Positions 1-7,896 of a stretch of DNA of 64,000 bases are shown here, in pieces. Position 1 is the stretch's first letter; each line of letters opens with the position of its first letter. Made by a program: the position numbers and the translations under genes. The DNA comes from Micromonospora sp. CP22 (lineage in GTDB: Bacteria; Actinomycetota; Actinomycetes; Mycobacteriales; Micromonosporaceae), in the NCBI RefSeq assembly GCF_009712475.1, contig NZ_VCJO01000011.1, positions 124,001-188,000 on the forward strand. The letters run 5' to 3'. A model generated the notes under the pieces. It was not told the origin of the DNA. It saw only the letters and a list, made by a program, of their open reading frames with translations, and searched no databases.

Positions 1-1334
1 AGGGTCGCCTCGTGAGCGAGCTTCACCGCGGCGAGCGCCACCTCCATCAGGTCGAACTCGTCGCTGAGCGTCTCGACGATCACCCGGAACGGGTCGAGGT
101 CGTCCTCCAGCAGGCTCTCCCGTAGCGCTGCCTGGGTCAGCTCCAACCGACGAGTCCGCAGATCGGCGACCGTGGGGATCTTGTCGATGGTGATCCGTTG
201 CCCGGTGACCCGCTCGATGGTCTTGAGCATCCGGTGTTCCCGGGGCTCCGCCAGGGTGATCGCCACACCCTCGCGTCCGGCCCGACCCACCCGGCCGATG
301 CGGTGCACGTACGACTCCGGTGCCGACGGCACGTCGAAGTTGACCACGTGACTGAGTTGCTCGACGTCGAGCCCACGGGCCGCCACGTCAGTGGCGACCA
401 GCAGATCCGCGGTGCCGGCACGCAGCCGCCCCATCACCCGGTCCCGCTGTTCCTGGCTCATGCCGCCGTGCAGCGCCTCGGCCCGGTAGCCGCGACCGTT
501 CATCGTCTCGGTGAGCCGGTCGACCTCCTCCCGGCTGCGGCAGAACACGATCGCCGCGGTGGGCGACTCGACGTCCAGCACCCGCCCCAGCGCCGCCGGC
601 TTGTGTGCCCGCGCCACCAGGTACGCGCTCTGCCGCACCCGGGGTGCCTCACCGGCAACCGGCTGCTCGCGGGCGATGAGGATGCGTACCGGGTCGGTCA
701 GGTGGGCGCGGGCCATCCCGTCGATCCGGGCCGGCATGGTGGCCGAGAACAGCACCGTCTGCCGCTGCTCGGGGGTGTGTTCGAGGATCGCCTCGATGTC
801 CTCGGCGAAGCCCATGTCGAGCATCTCGTCGGCCTCGTCGAGCACCACCGTGGCGAGGTTGCCCAGTCGCAGGGTGCCCCGGGCGATGTGGTCCAGGGCG
901 CGGCCGGGAGTGGCCACCACCACGTCGATGCCCCCGTCCAGGGCCCGCAACTGCCGACCGATCGGCTGCCCACCGTAGATCGGCAGCACCCGCGCGCCGA
1001 GGTCCTTGCCGTAGCGGTGGAACGCCTCGGAGACCTGCACCGCGAGTTCCCGGGTCGGCACCAGGACCAACGCGAACGGGTCGTGGCCCGCTCGGTCGTC
1101 CGGCATCCGCTGCAACAGCGGCAGCGCGAACGCCGCCGTCTTGCCCGTGCCCGTCGCCGCCTGGCCGAGCAGGTCCCGACCGGTCAGCAGGGGCGGGATC
1201 GCCTCGCGCTGGATCGGGGTGGGCTCCTCGTACCCGAGCGTGGCGAGCGCGGCGAGCAGTTCGGGCCGTAAGCCGAGATCGGTGAAGGCGGACGGCTCGG
1301 CGGGCGGATCGGGCAGCACGTGCGTGGAACTCAT
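1..1334 (-). CDS. DEAD-box ATP-dependent RNA helicase (C-terminus outside window)
   Basis: Reading leftwards from an ATG at 1334, the frame stays open to the window edge (444 residues visible), so the 3' end is missing. The family unwinds RNA duplexes in ribosome assembly, mRNA decay or cold adaptation. All core motifs are readable: a Q-motif region (EEPTPIQ) near residue 40, Walker A ATGTGKT at about 60-66, PTREL, the DEAD box in VVLDEADEML, the SAT motif (FSATMP), and HRIGRVGRAG in the second RecA domain. After about residue 370 the start of a C-terminal extension is visible, as in DeaD/CsdA-type enzymes. The upstream 236 nt to the divergent TetR gene hold no convincing gene. Subfamily cannot be fixed without the missing end. 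Confidence 0.95.
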   Translation of the reverse strand, partial: MSSTHVLPDPPAEPSAFTDLGLRPELLAALATLGYEEPTPIQREAIPPLLTGRDLLGQAATGTGKTAAFALPLLQRMPDDRAGHDPFALVLVPTRELAVQVSEAFHRYGKDLGARVLPIYGGQPIGRQLRALDGGIDVVVATPGRALDHIARGTLRLGNLATVVLDEADEMLDMGFAEDIEAILEHTPEQRQTVLFSATMPARIDGMARAHLTDPVRILIAREQPVAGEAPRVRQSAYLVARAHKPAALGRVLDVESPTAAIVFCRSREEVDRLTETMNGRGYRAEALHGGMSQEQRDRVMGRLRAGTADLLVATDVAARGLDVEQLSHVVNFDVPSAPESYVHRIGRVGRAGREGVAITLAEPREHRMLKTIERVTGQRITIDKIPTVADLRTRRLELTQAALRESLLEDDLDPFRVIVETLSDEFDLMEVALAAVKLAHEAT

Positions 1335-1570
1335 GGGGTCAAGCCTTTCACTACGTCCAGCGGTCCGCTGCGGCGACCACCCGAACTTGTGCGCGGGGTC
1401 GCCGACGGCGACCCCGCACGCCCGCCCGGGCCCGTCACCCGGTGAGCAGCGCCAGCATGATGGTGACGCCCAACACGACGTCGATGACCGCGCGGCACTC
1501 GACGTAGGCTCGCGGCACCAACCCGTCGGTGCTGGTCCAGAAAGGTGGATCGGCCCTGACCTAGCATCGG

Positions 1571-2167
1571 GTGGTGACAGTCACCGTGCCGGCCGACGCG
1601 CCGCAGGAGGCTCTCCTGCGGCGGGTGATCGCGTACTTCGCCGTCAACGGCGTCGGCGACACCAGCCTGCGTACGCTCGCGGCGGAGATCGGCACCAGCC
1701 ACCGGATGCTCCTCTACCACTTCGGCTCCCGCGAAGGGCTGCTCACCGCGATGGTCGAGGCCGTCTGGCGGGGCCAGCAGGAGCTGTTCGACTCGCTGCT
1801 CCGCGAGGCGGTTCACGACCCCTACGACGGCGCCTGGCGTTTCTGGCAGCGGCTCGCCGACGACCGGGCGTTCGCGCCGCTGTTCTTCGAGATGGCGGCG
1901 GCGGCGATGCAGGGGCACGCGTGGGCCAGTGCGTTGCGCACCTGGATCACCATCTGGACCGATCGGCTCGGCTCGTTCTTCGAGGAGGTGGGGAACCCGC
2001 CGGAGCAGGCACGGACCCAGGCGCGGATGGCGCTGGCGATGACCCGGGGTGTCCTGTTCGAGCTGGCGCTCACCGGCGACCGGGCGACAGCCGACGCCAC
2101 CATGGCGGCCTTCCTGGATTCCACCCGGCCGACCAGCCGAGCGGGTGACGCGCCGCAACGGCGCTGA
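1571..2167 (+). CDS. TetR/AcrR-family transcriptional regulator
   Basis: 198 residues, the usual TetR length. The N-terminal helix-turn-helix is clear at about residues 15-62, with the recognition-helix pattern SLRTLAAEIGTSHRMLLYHF; the C-terminal half is a helical ligand-binding region with no recognisable effector specificity. Tandem GTG codons (1571, 1574) open the frame and there is no Shine-Dalgarno. A TAGCAT -10-like hexamer at 1562-1567 lies only a few bases before the GTGs, which suggests a leaderless transcript. The gene converges on the alpha/beta hydrolase at 2199-3053. A strong TetR-type palindrome lies upstream of that hydrolase (3092-3113), so this protein is a reasonable, unproven candidate for binding it. 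Confidence 0.88.
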   Translation: MVTVTVPADAPQEALLRRVIAYFAVNGVGDTSLRTLAAEIGTSHRMLLYHFGSREGLLTAMVEAVWRGQQELFDSLLREAVHDPYDGAWRFWQRLADDRAFAPLFFEMAAAAMQGHAWASALRTWITIWTDRLGSFFEEVGNPPEQARTQARMALAMTRGVLFELALTGDRATADATMAAFLDSTRPTSRAGDAPQRR

Positions 2168-2198
2168 CCGGCGGTGCGTCCGGGCCAGTGGGCGGGGC

Positions 2199-3053
2199 TC
2201 AGGGGCGCGGGCCGCGCACCTCGGTAGTGACGAACCGGACGAGCTCCGCCGCGAGCCGGCGGGGTTGGTCCTCGGGTACCAGGGTGTAACTGTCGTCGAT
2301 CTCCACCAGCCGACCCCGGGGAAACAGCGCCGCCAGCCGGGGCCCGTGCGACGAAGGCATGAGCTTGTCCTCGCGGGCCCAGGCCACGAGCACCGGACGG
2401 TCGAATGACGCCAGCCGGCTCGGCAGGGCCCGCAGTTCCGCCTTCGACGGGGTGGACAGCGCGAAGCTGCGCAGGTCCCGTCGGATCGCCCGGTCCTGCC
2501 GCGCCGGTCGGAACCAGGCGTCCATCACCTCGTCGGGGATCGGGTACTTGCTCATCCATCCCCAGGCGCCGGGGGCACGCCGGAACCAGCCGAACCGTTG
2601 GAGTTGCATCGACAGCCACAGCGCGCCGGGAACCCGCGCGCTCATCGCCACCGCCTTGCCCGGCTTTCCGGGCGGGAAGTTGTCGAACGCCTCGCAGGCG
2701 ACCAGCGCCAGACCGGCGATCCGGTCGGTCGGACCGTCGGCCACGAGGAACTGGACGCCACCCCAGTCGTTGGCGACCAGGGTCACCTCACGCAGGTCCA
2801 GTGCGTCGAGCAGTTCCCCCACGAGCGCGGCGACGCCCCGGTGGGTGACCAGTTCCGGCCGATCCATCGGTCGCCGGTGGCTGCCGAGCGGCAGGGTGGG
2901 ACAGACACAGCGCACCGTCGGACCGACTTCGGCGACCACCCGACGCCACAGACTCGCGTCCATGTTCACCCCGTGCAGCAGCACCATGACTGGTCCGTCG
3001 CCGCCGGTATCGGTGTAGTCGATCGTTCCCGCGGTCAGGCTGATGGTCGGCAT
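2199..3053 (-). CDS. alpha/beta hydrolase fold protein (epoxide hydrolase / haloalkane dehalogenase-like)
   Basis: 284 residues from an ATG at 3053, chosen because GGGAGG sits 7 nt upstream; the frame could extend further but without a ribosome site. The N-terminal oxyanion-loop motif LLHGVN (25-30) is present. The nucleophile elbow is VANDWGG, placing an Asp (D96) where esterases have Ser, as in epoxide hydrolases and haloalkane dehalogenases. The catalytic-His region near the C-terminus reads DDSYTLVPEDQP: by alignment with the usual GHFxQEEAP pattern the His is replaced by Thr. The fold is secure, but whether it is a normal hydrolase is doubtful. It has its own promoter region with a TetR-type palindrome, and no co-transcribed neighbour. 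Confidence 0.85.
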   Translation of the reverse strand: MPTISLTAGTIDYTDTGGDGPVMVLLHGVNMDASLWRRVVAEVGPTVRCVCPTLPLGSHRRPMDRPELVTHRGVAALVGELLDALDLREVTLVANDWGGVQFLVADGPTDRIAGLALVACEAFDNFPPGKPGKAVAMSARVPGALWLSMQLQRFGWFRRAPGAWGWMSKYPIPDEVMDAWFRPARQDRAIRRDLRSFALSTPSKAELRALPSRLASFDRPVLVAWAREDKLMPSSHGPRLAALFPRGRLVEIDDSYTLVPEDQPRRLAAELVRFVTTEVRGPRP

Positions 3054-3091
3054 CGACGTCCCTCCCGTCGACCGCACCTCCTCGGCGCGGC

Positions 3092-3113
3092 GCATGTACC
3101 AAATGGTACATGC
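3092..3113. promoter_or_regulatory. 22-bp TetR-type operator palindrome
   Basis: Arms GCATGTACC (3092-3100) and GGTACATGC (3105-3113) are perfect inverted repeats around the centre AAAT. The core resembles many TetR-family operators. It lies 38 bp upstream of the hydrolase start at 3053, where a bound repressor would block transcription. The TetR gene at 1571-2167 is the nearest candidate regulator. The divergent gene at 3282 could also be affected. Confidence 0.75.
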
Positions 3114-3214
3114 AGTTGTCCGGCGAACCCCGCCTGGTCTGGGCACCGCCGGGGCGACCAGCGCCTGTCCACGAGGTCTGCCATGCGTTAGGGGGATACG
3201 GGAGTATTGCTCGT

Positions 3215-3230
3215 ACTAATCCGGATTGGT
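3215..3230. promoter_or_regulatory. imperfect palindrome upstream of the M15-like gene
   Basis: ACTAATCC and GGATTGGT form an inverted repeat with one mismatch around a perfect AATCCGGATT core. It lies about 50 bp upstream of the ATG at 3282, in a locally AT-richer patch where a promoter is expected. It may be an operator for the M15-like/asparagine-synthase pair; there is no independent support. Confidence 0.3.
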
Positions 3231-3281
3231 GTGGTTACCGTCTGTCGCAGGCGATCATCGCGGCGGCAGAGAGGACCGATC

Positions 3282-4238
3282 ATGCGAGTGCCCAGCCGAA
3301 GTCCGGGACACCGGCCCGGTCCTCCCGTCACTCCGGCCCGCCGCCGCCCACGAGGTACGGCGCGCCCGCTCATCGTGGCCGCGCCCGACCTGGCGGCCTA
3401 CCGCGACGCCGTGGCCGAACTCCTGGTCGAGGTGAGCGCACTCGCCGGGACGGGCAGCACGAAGGCGCGGCAGGTGCTGATCGACCAGCGGCTGCGGGAA
3501 CCGGCCATCATGCAGGTGCTGGAGGCCACCTCCCAGGGGCTGATCGGCGCTCGGGAGACCCTGCTGCTGGAGATGGCCCGGTACCAGCCGAACGAGCGCA
3601 GTTCCGCCGGTGACCTGACCGCGTTGGTGCGCATCTACCTGCTGTCGCGCATCGACGTGATGTGGTGGCGCGACGCCACCACCTTCCTCACCGACGAGGA
3701 GGTCAACCACAGCGTCGAGCTGGTCGACCTGGAATGGCTGCGGCGGCGGGGACTGCTGCGCTTCCAGTACACCGAACAGCCCCGCACGGTGGTCGGTCGG
3801 GGCGTACGCGCGCTGCGCCGCCGGATGCTGCCCGACGCCACTCCGCGTACCGCCGGGTTGCTGTTCCGGCGGGCCCGCCGTGAGGTCGTCGCCCTGCTCA
3901 ACGACATCGGTCGGGAGTTCGCCGCGGCCACCCCGGCGGGCACCCCGCCGCTGTGGGTGACCAGCCTGGTCCGCAGCGCCGAACACCAGTACCGGTTGCG
4001 GCGTCTGGGGTACTCCGCGATGGTGCCCAGCGGTCACTGCCTGGGCTGGGCGGTGGACGTGGAGATGGCCTGGTTCGACCGCTTCGGAGCCCGGGACACC
4101 CTGGCCGGGCTGCTGCTGAACCGGCAGCGGGCAGGCGAGATCAACGTGGTGGACGAGGGGCAGGCGTGGCACGTCTGTCTCGCACCGGCGGCGACCCTGC
4201 GGCTGCGCCGGGCGTACGAAGCCGAGATGGGGATCTGA
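3282..4238 (+). CDS. M15-peptidase-like (DUF5715-type) protein
   Basis: 318 residues from the ATG at 3282, preceded by GAGAGGA. The first 30 residues are basic and Pro/Arg-rich; no convincing signal peptide or TM segment follows. Residues 40-215 are helical and not recognised. Near the C-terminus S250-G-H252-C-L-G255-W-A257-V-D259 matches the SxHxxGxAxD zinc motif of M15 / VanX-type D-Ala-D-Ala peptidases, and W296-H297 matches the second zinc-ligand site. At the position three before that His, where family members have catalytic Glu (ExxH), this protein has Gln294. Zinc binding is likely, but normal peptidase activity is uncertain. The stop is 3 nt from the asparagine-synthase-like start, so the two are probably one operon. 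A cell-wall role is inference. Confidence 0.72.
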   Translation: MRVPSRSPGHRPGPPVTPARRRPRGTARPLIVAAPDLAAYRDAVAELLVEVSALAGTGSTKARQVLIDQRLREPAIMQVLEATSQGLIGARETLLLEMARYQPNERSSAGDLTALVRIYLLSRIDVMWWRDATTFLTDEEVNHSVELVDLEWLRRRGLLRFQYTEQPRTVVGRGVRALRRRMLPDATPRTAGLLFRRARREVVALLNDIGREFAAATPAGTPPLWVTSLVRSAEHQYRLRRLGYSAMVPSGHCLGWAVDVEMAWFDRFGARDTLAGLLLNRQRAGEINVVDEGQAWHVCLAPAATLRLRRAYEAEMGI

Positions 4239-4241
4239 CCG

Positions 4242-5852
4242 ATGTGCGGGATCATGCTCTGCGTCGGCCCGGAGGCGGATCCGGCGATCTTCCGGCGGAT
4301 GCTCGGCACCCTCGTGCCCCGGGGTGAGGTGACCGAGACCCGGCACGAGAGCGGGCTGCTCGCCGGGGTCCGGCGGCTGCGCGTGGTCGACCGCGAGCGT
4401 GCCGTGCAGCCCTGGGTCTCCGCCGACGAGCGCTGGCTGCTCTGTTACAACGGCGAGGTCTTCAACCATCACGAACTGCGCTCCGAGTTGACCGCGCTCG
4501 GTCACCGGTTCCGCAGCGCCAGCGACACCGAGGTGGTGCTCGCCGCCTTCGAGCGCTGGGGCGAGCAGGTGGTCACCAGGTTGCGTGGCGAGTACGCCTT
4601 CACCGTGGTGGAACGGGCCACCGGGCGGGTGTACCTGGTCCGGGACCCGCTCGGCGTCAAGCCGCTGTACTGGGCCCGGACGCCGGGATGCCTGCACCTG
4701 GCCAGCGAGGTCAAGGCACTCGTGCGGCTGGGCGCGCCGGTGACCGAGGTGCCACCGGGGCACCACGGCTGGGCCGACGCCGACGGCGAGCCGCAGCTGC
4801 GGCCGTACGTGGATCTGCTCGCCCTCGGTGCGGGCGCGCCGGTGGTGGCGGACCCGGACGAGGCCGCCCTGCTCGTCCGTGCCGCCCTCACCGACAGCCT
4901 CCGGGCGCGGCTGGACACCGACCTCACGGTGGGTGTGGTGCTCTCCGGCGGACTGGACAGCTCACTGGCGCTGTTGCACACGGCACAGCGGCACCCCGAC
5001 TGTGTCGCCATCACCGTCGGGGTGCCGGAGAGCCCGGACCTCGCGTACGCCCGGCGGTTGGCGAAGGACCTCGGCGTGGCACACGAGGTGGTGGAACTGC
5101 GCCCGCGCGACATCCGGCTCGCCGACGTGCGGGAGGCGATCCGGATCTCCGAGCTGACCGAGTACGGCGACATAATCAACGCGATCGTCTCGGTGCCGAT
5201 CTTCCGACGGCTGCGGCAGCTCGGGGTCAAGGTGGTGCTCACCGGCGACGGCTCGGACGAGCTGTTCGGTGGCTACCCGATGTACCACCAGGTCGGCCCG
5301 GAGGCGTCCCGCCGACTCTTCCTGCACAAGATCCGCAACCTGTGCCGGACCGAGTTGCAGCGGGTCGACCGGACCAGCATGGCCTTCGGCGTGGAGGCGC
5401 GGGTGCCCTTCCTCGACCTCGCGCTGGTCGAGCTGGCGATGCGGCTGCCGATCGAACTGAAGCTGCGGGACGGTCAGGAGAAGTGGATCGTCCGGCGGGC
5501 CTTCGCCGACATGCTGCCCGACTACATCCGCCGCCGGCCGAAGAACCCGATGTCGTACTCCTCGGGCTTGCACGAACGGGCCCGGCTGTACAAGCCGCTC
5601 TTCGCCCGCGTGCACCGCTCGTTCGGTTACCACCTGCTGGAGCCGGTCCGTCGGGACTTCGACAGCGTGTTGACCCGTTGTGGCAACGACCTGGACGCGG
5701 CGCTCGCCGCCGGTCGGGCCAGACCCGACTACACCGTGCTCGAACACGCCCGTGACCTGGTCGGCGCGGCGAAGTGGAACGCCACGCCGATCGTGCGCCG
5801 CCTGGTGTCTCCGCGCCGCAACCGGGGCGACGAGGCCCCGCTACCCGGCTGA
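4242..5852 (+). CDS. asparagine synthase-like glutamine amidotransferase (AsnB type)
   Basis: 536 residues. The N-terminal class II glutaminase domain starts with MCGIM, giving the Cys2 nucleophile, and keeps the CYNGEVFNH and RDPLGVKPLYW motifs. The C-terminal synthetase domain has the pyrophosphate loop S235-GGLDSS and GDGSDELFGGYP. The family adenylates a carboxylate and amidates it with ammonia from glutamine. Besides free asparagine formation, AsnB paralogues amidate peptidoglycan diaminopimelate (LtsA/AsnB1) or natural products. The preceding gene resembles a D,D-peptidase-type zinc protein and ends 3 nt before this start, so a peptidoglycan substrate is a reasonable hypothesis. A strong hairpin at 5853-5887 closes the two-gene unit. 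Confidence 0.92.
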   Translation: MCGIMLCVGPEADPAIFRRMLGTLVPRGEVTETRHESGLLAGVRRLRVVDRERAVQPWVSADERWLLCYNGEVFNHHELRSELTALGHRFRSASDTEVVLAAFERWGEQVVTRLRGEYAFTVVERATGRVYLVRDPLGVKPLYWARTPGCLHLASEVKALVRLGAPVTEVPPGHHGWADADGEPQLRPYVDLLALGAGAPVVADPDEAALLVRAALTDSLRARLDTDLTVGVVLSGGLDSSLALLHTAQRHPDCVAITVGVPESPDLAYARRLAKDLGVAHEVVELRPRDIRLADVREAIRISELTEYGDIINAIVSVPIFRRLRQLGVKVVLTGDGSDELFGGYPMYHQVGPEASRRLFLHKIRNLCRTELQRVDRTSMAFGVEARVPFLDLALVELAMRLPIELKLRDGQEKWIVRRAFADMLPDYIRRRPKNPMSYSSGLHERARLYKPLFARVHRSFGYHLLEPVRRDFDSVLTRCGNDLDAALAAGRARPDYTVLEHARDLVGAAKWNATPIVRRLVSPRRNRGDEAPLPG

Positions 5853-5887
5853 GTCGTCGCCGGCACCCGAGCGGTGCCGGCGACGAC
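5853..5887 (+). terminator. terminator hairpin after the asparagine-synthase-like gene
   Basis: Perfect 15-bp stem (GTCGTCGCCGGCACC with its complement at 5873-5887) and a 5-nt loop, starting directly after the TGA at 5850-5852. No U-tract follows, which is usual for such terminators in high-GC actinobacteria. Being symmetric, it could also stop transcription from the opposing DUF2188 gene. Confidence 0.8.
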
Positions 5888-5907
5888 CGGTCGCCTCGGG
5901 TCGGCCC

Positions 5908-6129
5908 TCAACCGGCGGGCGGGTACGGGTCGTCCTGGTAGGTGTACTCGGTCTCGATCCGGCCGTCGGCCGTGTGCACCACGAGCTGGCTCGGCTCGTT
6001 GCCGTGCGCCACCTCGCGCCCGGCCTCGATCGCCCGCTGCTTCGTGTCGTACGTGCCGACGACGGTGCCGCCTCCCTCGACCTTCCAGCCGTCGCCGTCG
6101 GGCACCACGTGGTACTCGTTGCGCGCCAT
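5908..6129 (-). CDS. DUF2188 domain protein
   Basis: 73 residues from an ATG at 6129, with AGGAG about 8 nt upstream. The pattern HVVPDGDGWKVEG...TKQRAIEAGREVA...ELVVH-like...DGRIE is the whole DUF2188 domain, a small protein of unknown function common in actinobacteria and other soil bacteria. There is no signal peptide or TM segment. It is a single gene facing the asparagine-synthase-like gene. Function unknown. Confidence 0.85.
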   Translation of the reverse strand: MARNEYHVVPDGDGWKVEGGGTVVGTYDTKQRAIEAGREVAHGNEPSQLVVHTADGRIETEYTYQDDPYPPAG

Positions 6130-6199
6130 CACCGACTCCTTTCCTCCGTGACGCACGAGGTACCCGGGACGGATGGGGGAAAACGCGACCCATGTGATC

Positions 6200-6232
6200 G
6201 GGCCCGGCCACCCCTGCGGGGAGGCCGGGCCC
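6200..6232 (-). terminator. terminator hairpin after the LVIVD-repeat gene
   Basis: GGGCCCGGCC (6200-6209) pairs perfectly with GGCCGGGCCC (6223-6232). The 13-nt loop can itself form CCCC/GGGG pairing. It lies 17 nt beyond the stop of the gene at 6249-7694 on the minus strand. Confidence 0.7.
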
Positions 6233-6248
6233 GGTCGACGCGTCGGCC

Positions 6249-7694
6249 CTACCAGCTGAGGTAGCTGGGCTGGGTCTGGACGTTCAACTCGCGGAAGGTG
6301 ACCAGCTTGGCCGTCAACGTCCGCCAGTCGTTGAGTTCGAGCACGTCGAGCCCCTTCTGGATGTCGGAGGAGTAGATGTGCCCGTTGTAGTAGTAGGCCG
6401 ACCAGGAGCCGCCCACGATGAGCTGGCTGTCCGACAGCGGGCCACGCTCCCAGAAGCCGATCTCCTTGGGCTTGCGGGAGTTGGTGAAGTCCCACACCGA
6501 GACGCCGCCCTGGTACCAGGCCTGGACCATGATGTCCTTGCCGAGCACCGGGATCAGCGAGCCGTTGTGCGCCACGCAGTTCTCGGTGTCGCCGTTGGTC
6601 CGGGGGATCTTGAAGTAGCTGCGGAACTCCAGCTTGCGTTTGTCGCCCCGGCCGGTGAGGTCGTAGATGGCGTTGGCGCCACGCTCCGGGCCCACGGCCT
6701 CGTTGCAGGTGGCACCGCCGCCACCGCCCAGTTCGTCGGTGAAGACCACCTTGGTGCCACGGTTGTTGAAGGTGGCCGAGTGCCAGAACGCGAAGTTGGT
6801 CGTGTCCCGCACCGTGTGCAGCACCCGCGGTGCCTCGCGCTTGCTGATGTCGAGCAGCACGCCGTCACCCATGCAGGCACCGGCGGCGAGGTCCTTCGCC
6901 GGGTACGCGGTGATGTCGTGGCAGCCCGACGTCGCCGAGCCGCCGGTGCGACCCTCGTAGCCACCGTCGGGGAAGAGGTTCGGTGTGGCGACGACGGCCG
7001 CGTCGGTCGGCTTCTTCAGCGGCACCTTCACGATGGAGATCGAGTCGTGCGGCGGTTGGCAGTCCGGGAAGGTGTCGTTCGGGCTGTACGAGGAGACGTA
7101 CAGGTAGACCGACTTCTTGTCCTTCGCCGGCACCAGGGTGTGCGTGTGCGATCCGCAGGCCGTCTCGACCGCCTTGATGTACCGGGGGTTGGCCTTGTTC
7201 TTGATGTCGAAGATCTTGATGCCCTCCCACGATTCCTTGATGGTGGCGGGCTGGGAGACGCTGCTGCACGAGTCGTCGCTGCGGGACGCGTCCGTCGACA
7301 GGAACAGCAGGTCGCCGTAGACGGAGATGTCGTTCTGCGCGCCGGGACAGAGCACCTGGGAGACGATCTTCGGCTTGCTCGGCTTGGCGATGTCGTAGAT
7401 CACGAAGCCGTCGTAGTTGCCGACGAACGCGTACTTGCCCTGGAAGGCGATGTCGGTGCCGAGCGCCGCGGTGGTGTTGAACGGCGCCTGCTTCGGCAGG
7501 TTGGCGATCAGCTTGAGGTTGGGGCTGCTGGCGATCTCGTCGACACCGAGCGGTGCCTCGACGGCCGTGGCGGCCTCGGGGGCCGCGTGCGCGTTGCCGG
7601 GGGAGGCAACGGCGATGCTGGCGAGGAGGAGCCCGGCGGCGGCCACACTGACGATACGCAGTTGCCGCCCCCGTGGCAGGGTCATTCCGACCAT
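6249..7694 (-). CDS. secreted LVIVD-repeat (beta-propeller-like) protein
   Basis: 481 residues from an ATG at 7694 preceded by AAGGGCG; an internal ATG three codons later is an alternative. A Sec-type signal peptide is clear: basic start, hydrophobic segment (about 15-31), and cleavage likely after AHA near residue 37. The mature part has repeated blades such as YAFVGNYDGFVIYDIAKPSKP, GIKIFDIKNKANPRYI and GVSVWDFTNSRKPKE, the LVIVD pattern thought to form a surface beta-propeller. Several Cys residues may form disulfides outside the cell. Ligand and role are unknown. The promoter region carries a consensus CRP-type site at a class II spacing, suggesting cAMP-receptor or CRP/FNR-type control. 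A terminator hairpin follows at 6200-6232. Confidence 0.88.
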   Translation of the reverse strand: MVGMTLPRGRQLRIVSVAAAGLLLASIAVASPGNAHAAPEAATAVEAPLGVDEIASSPNLKLIANLPKQAPFNTTAALGTDIAFQGKYAFVGNYDGFVIYDIAKPSKPKIVSQVLCPGAQNDISVYGDLLFLSTDASRSDDSCSSVSQPATIKESWEGIKIFDIKNKANPRYIKAVETACGSHTHTLVPAKDKKSVYLYVSSYSPNDTFPDCQPPHDSISIVKVPLKKPTDAAVVATPNLFPDGGYEGRTGGSATSGCHDITAYPAKDLAAGACMGDGVLLDISKREAPRVLHTVRDTTNFAFWHSATFNNRGTKVVFTDELGGGGGATCNEAVGPERGANAIYDLTGRGDKRKLEFRSYFKIPRTNGDTENCVAHNGSLIPVLGKDIMVQAWYQGGVSVWDFTNSRKPKEIGFWERGPLSDSQLIVGGSWSAYYYNGHIYSSDIQKGLDVLELNDWRTLTAKLVTFRELNVQTQPSYLSW

Positions 7695-7732
7695 CGGCTA
7701 CGCCCTTCGAGAGGGAAAGTGACGTTGGCCGT

Positions 7733-7775
7733 ACACTACTCGCAGTCGAGACTCATCGATGTGACATGGATCACA
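7733..7775 (-). promoter_or_regulatory. CRP/FNR-type site and predicted -10 for the LVIVD gene
   Basis: TGTGA-CATGGA-TCACA at 7760-7775 is a perfect TGTGA-N6-TCACA CRP consensus. On the minus strand a TAGTGT -10-like hexamer lies at 7738-7733. If it is used, transcription would start near 7726 and the CRP-type site would centre at about -41.5, the class II activation position. The palindrome is seen directly; the -10 and start point are inferred. Confidence 0.62.
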
Positions 7776-7896
7776 TTCAGTGGCCGGGGTCGATGGCGAT
7801 GATCGCGGCGACCTTGGCCCGGACACGGTGTCGCATGACCGACCGGCCCGATCGAATGCCCGCCCCGTCACATCGCCGCGGGTTGGCTCCCGGCGT

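Noticed and set aside
1437-1549. Short minus-strand frame with hydrophobic end (…VIDVVLGVTIMLALLTG)
   Set aside because: Only about 32 codons from a TTG, no ribosome site, and no homology that I can name; too weak to list.
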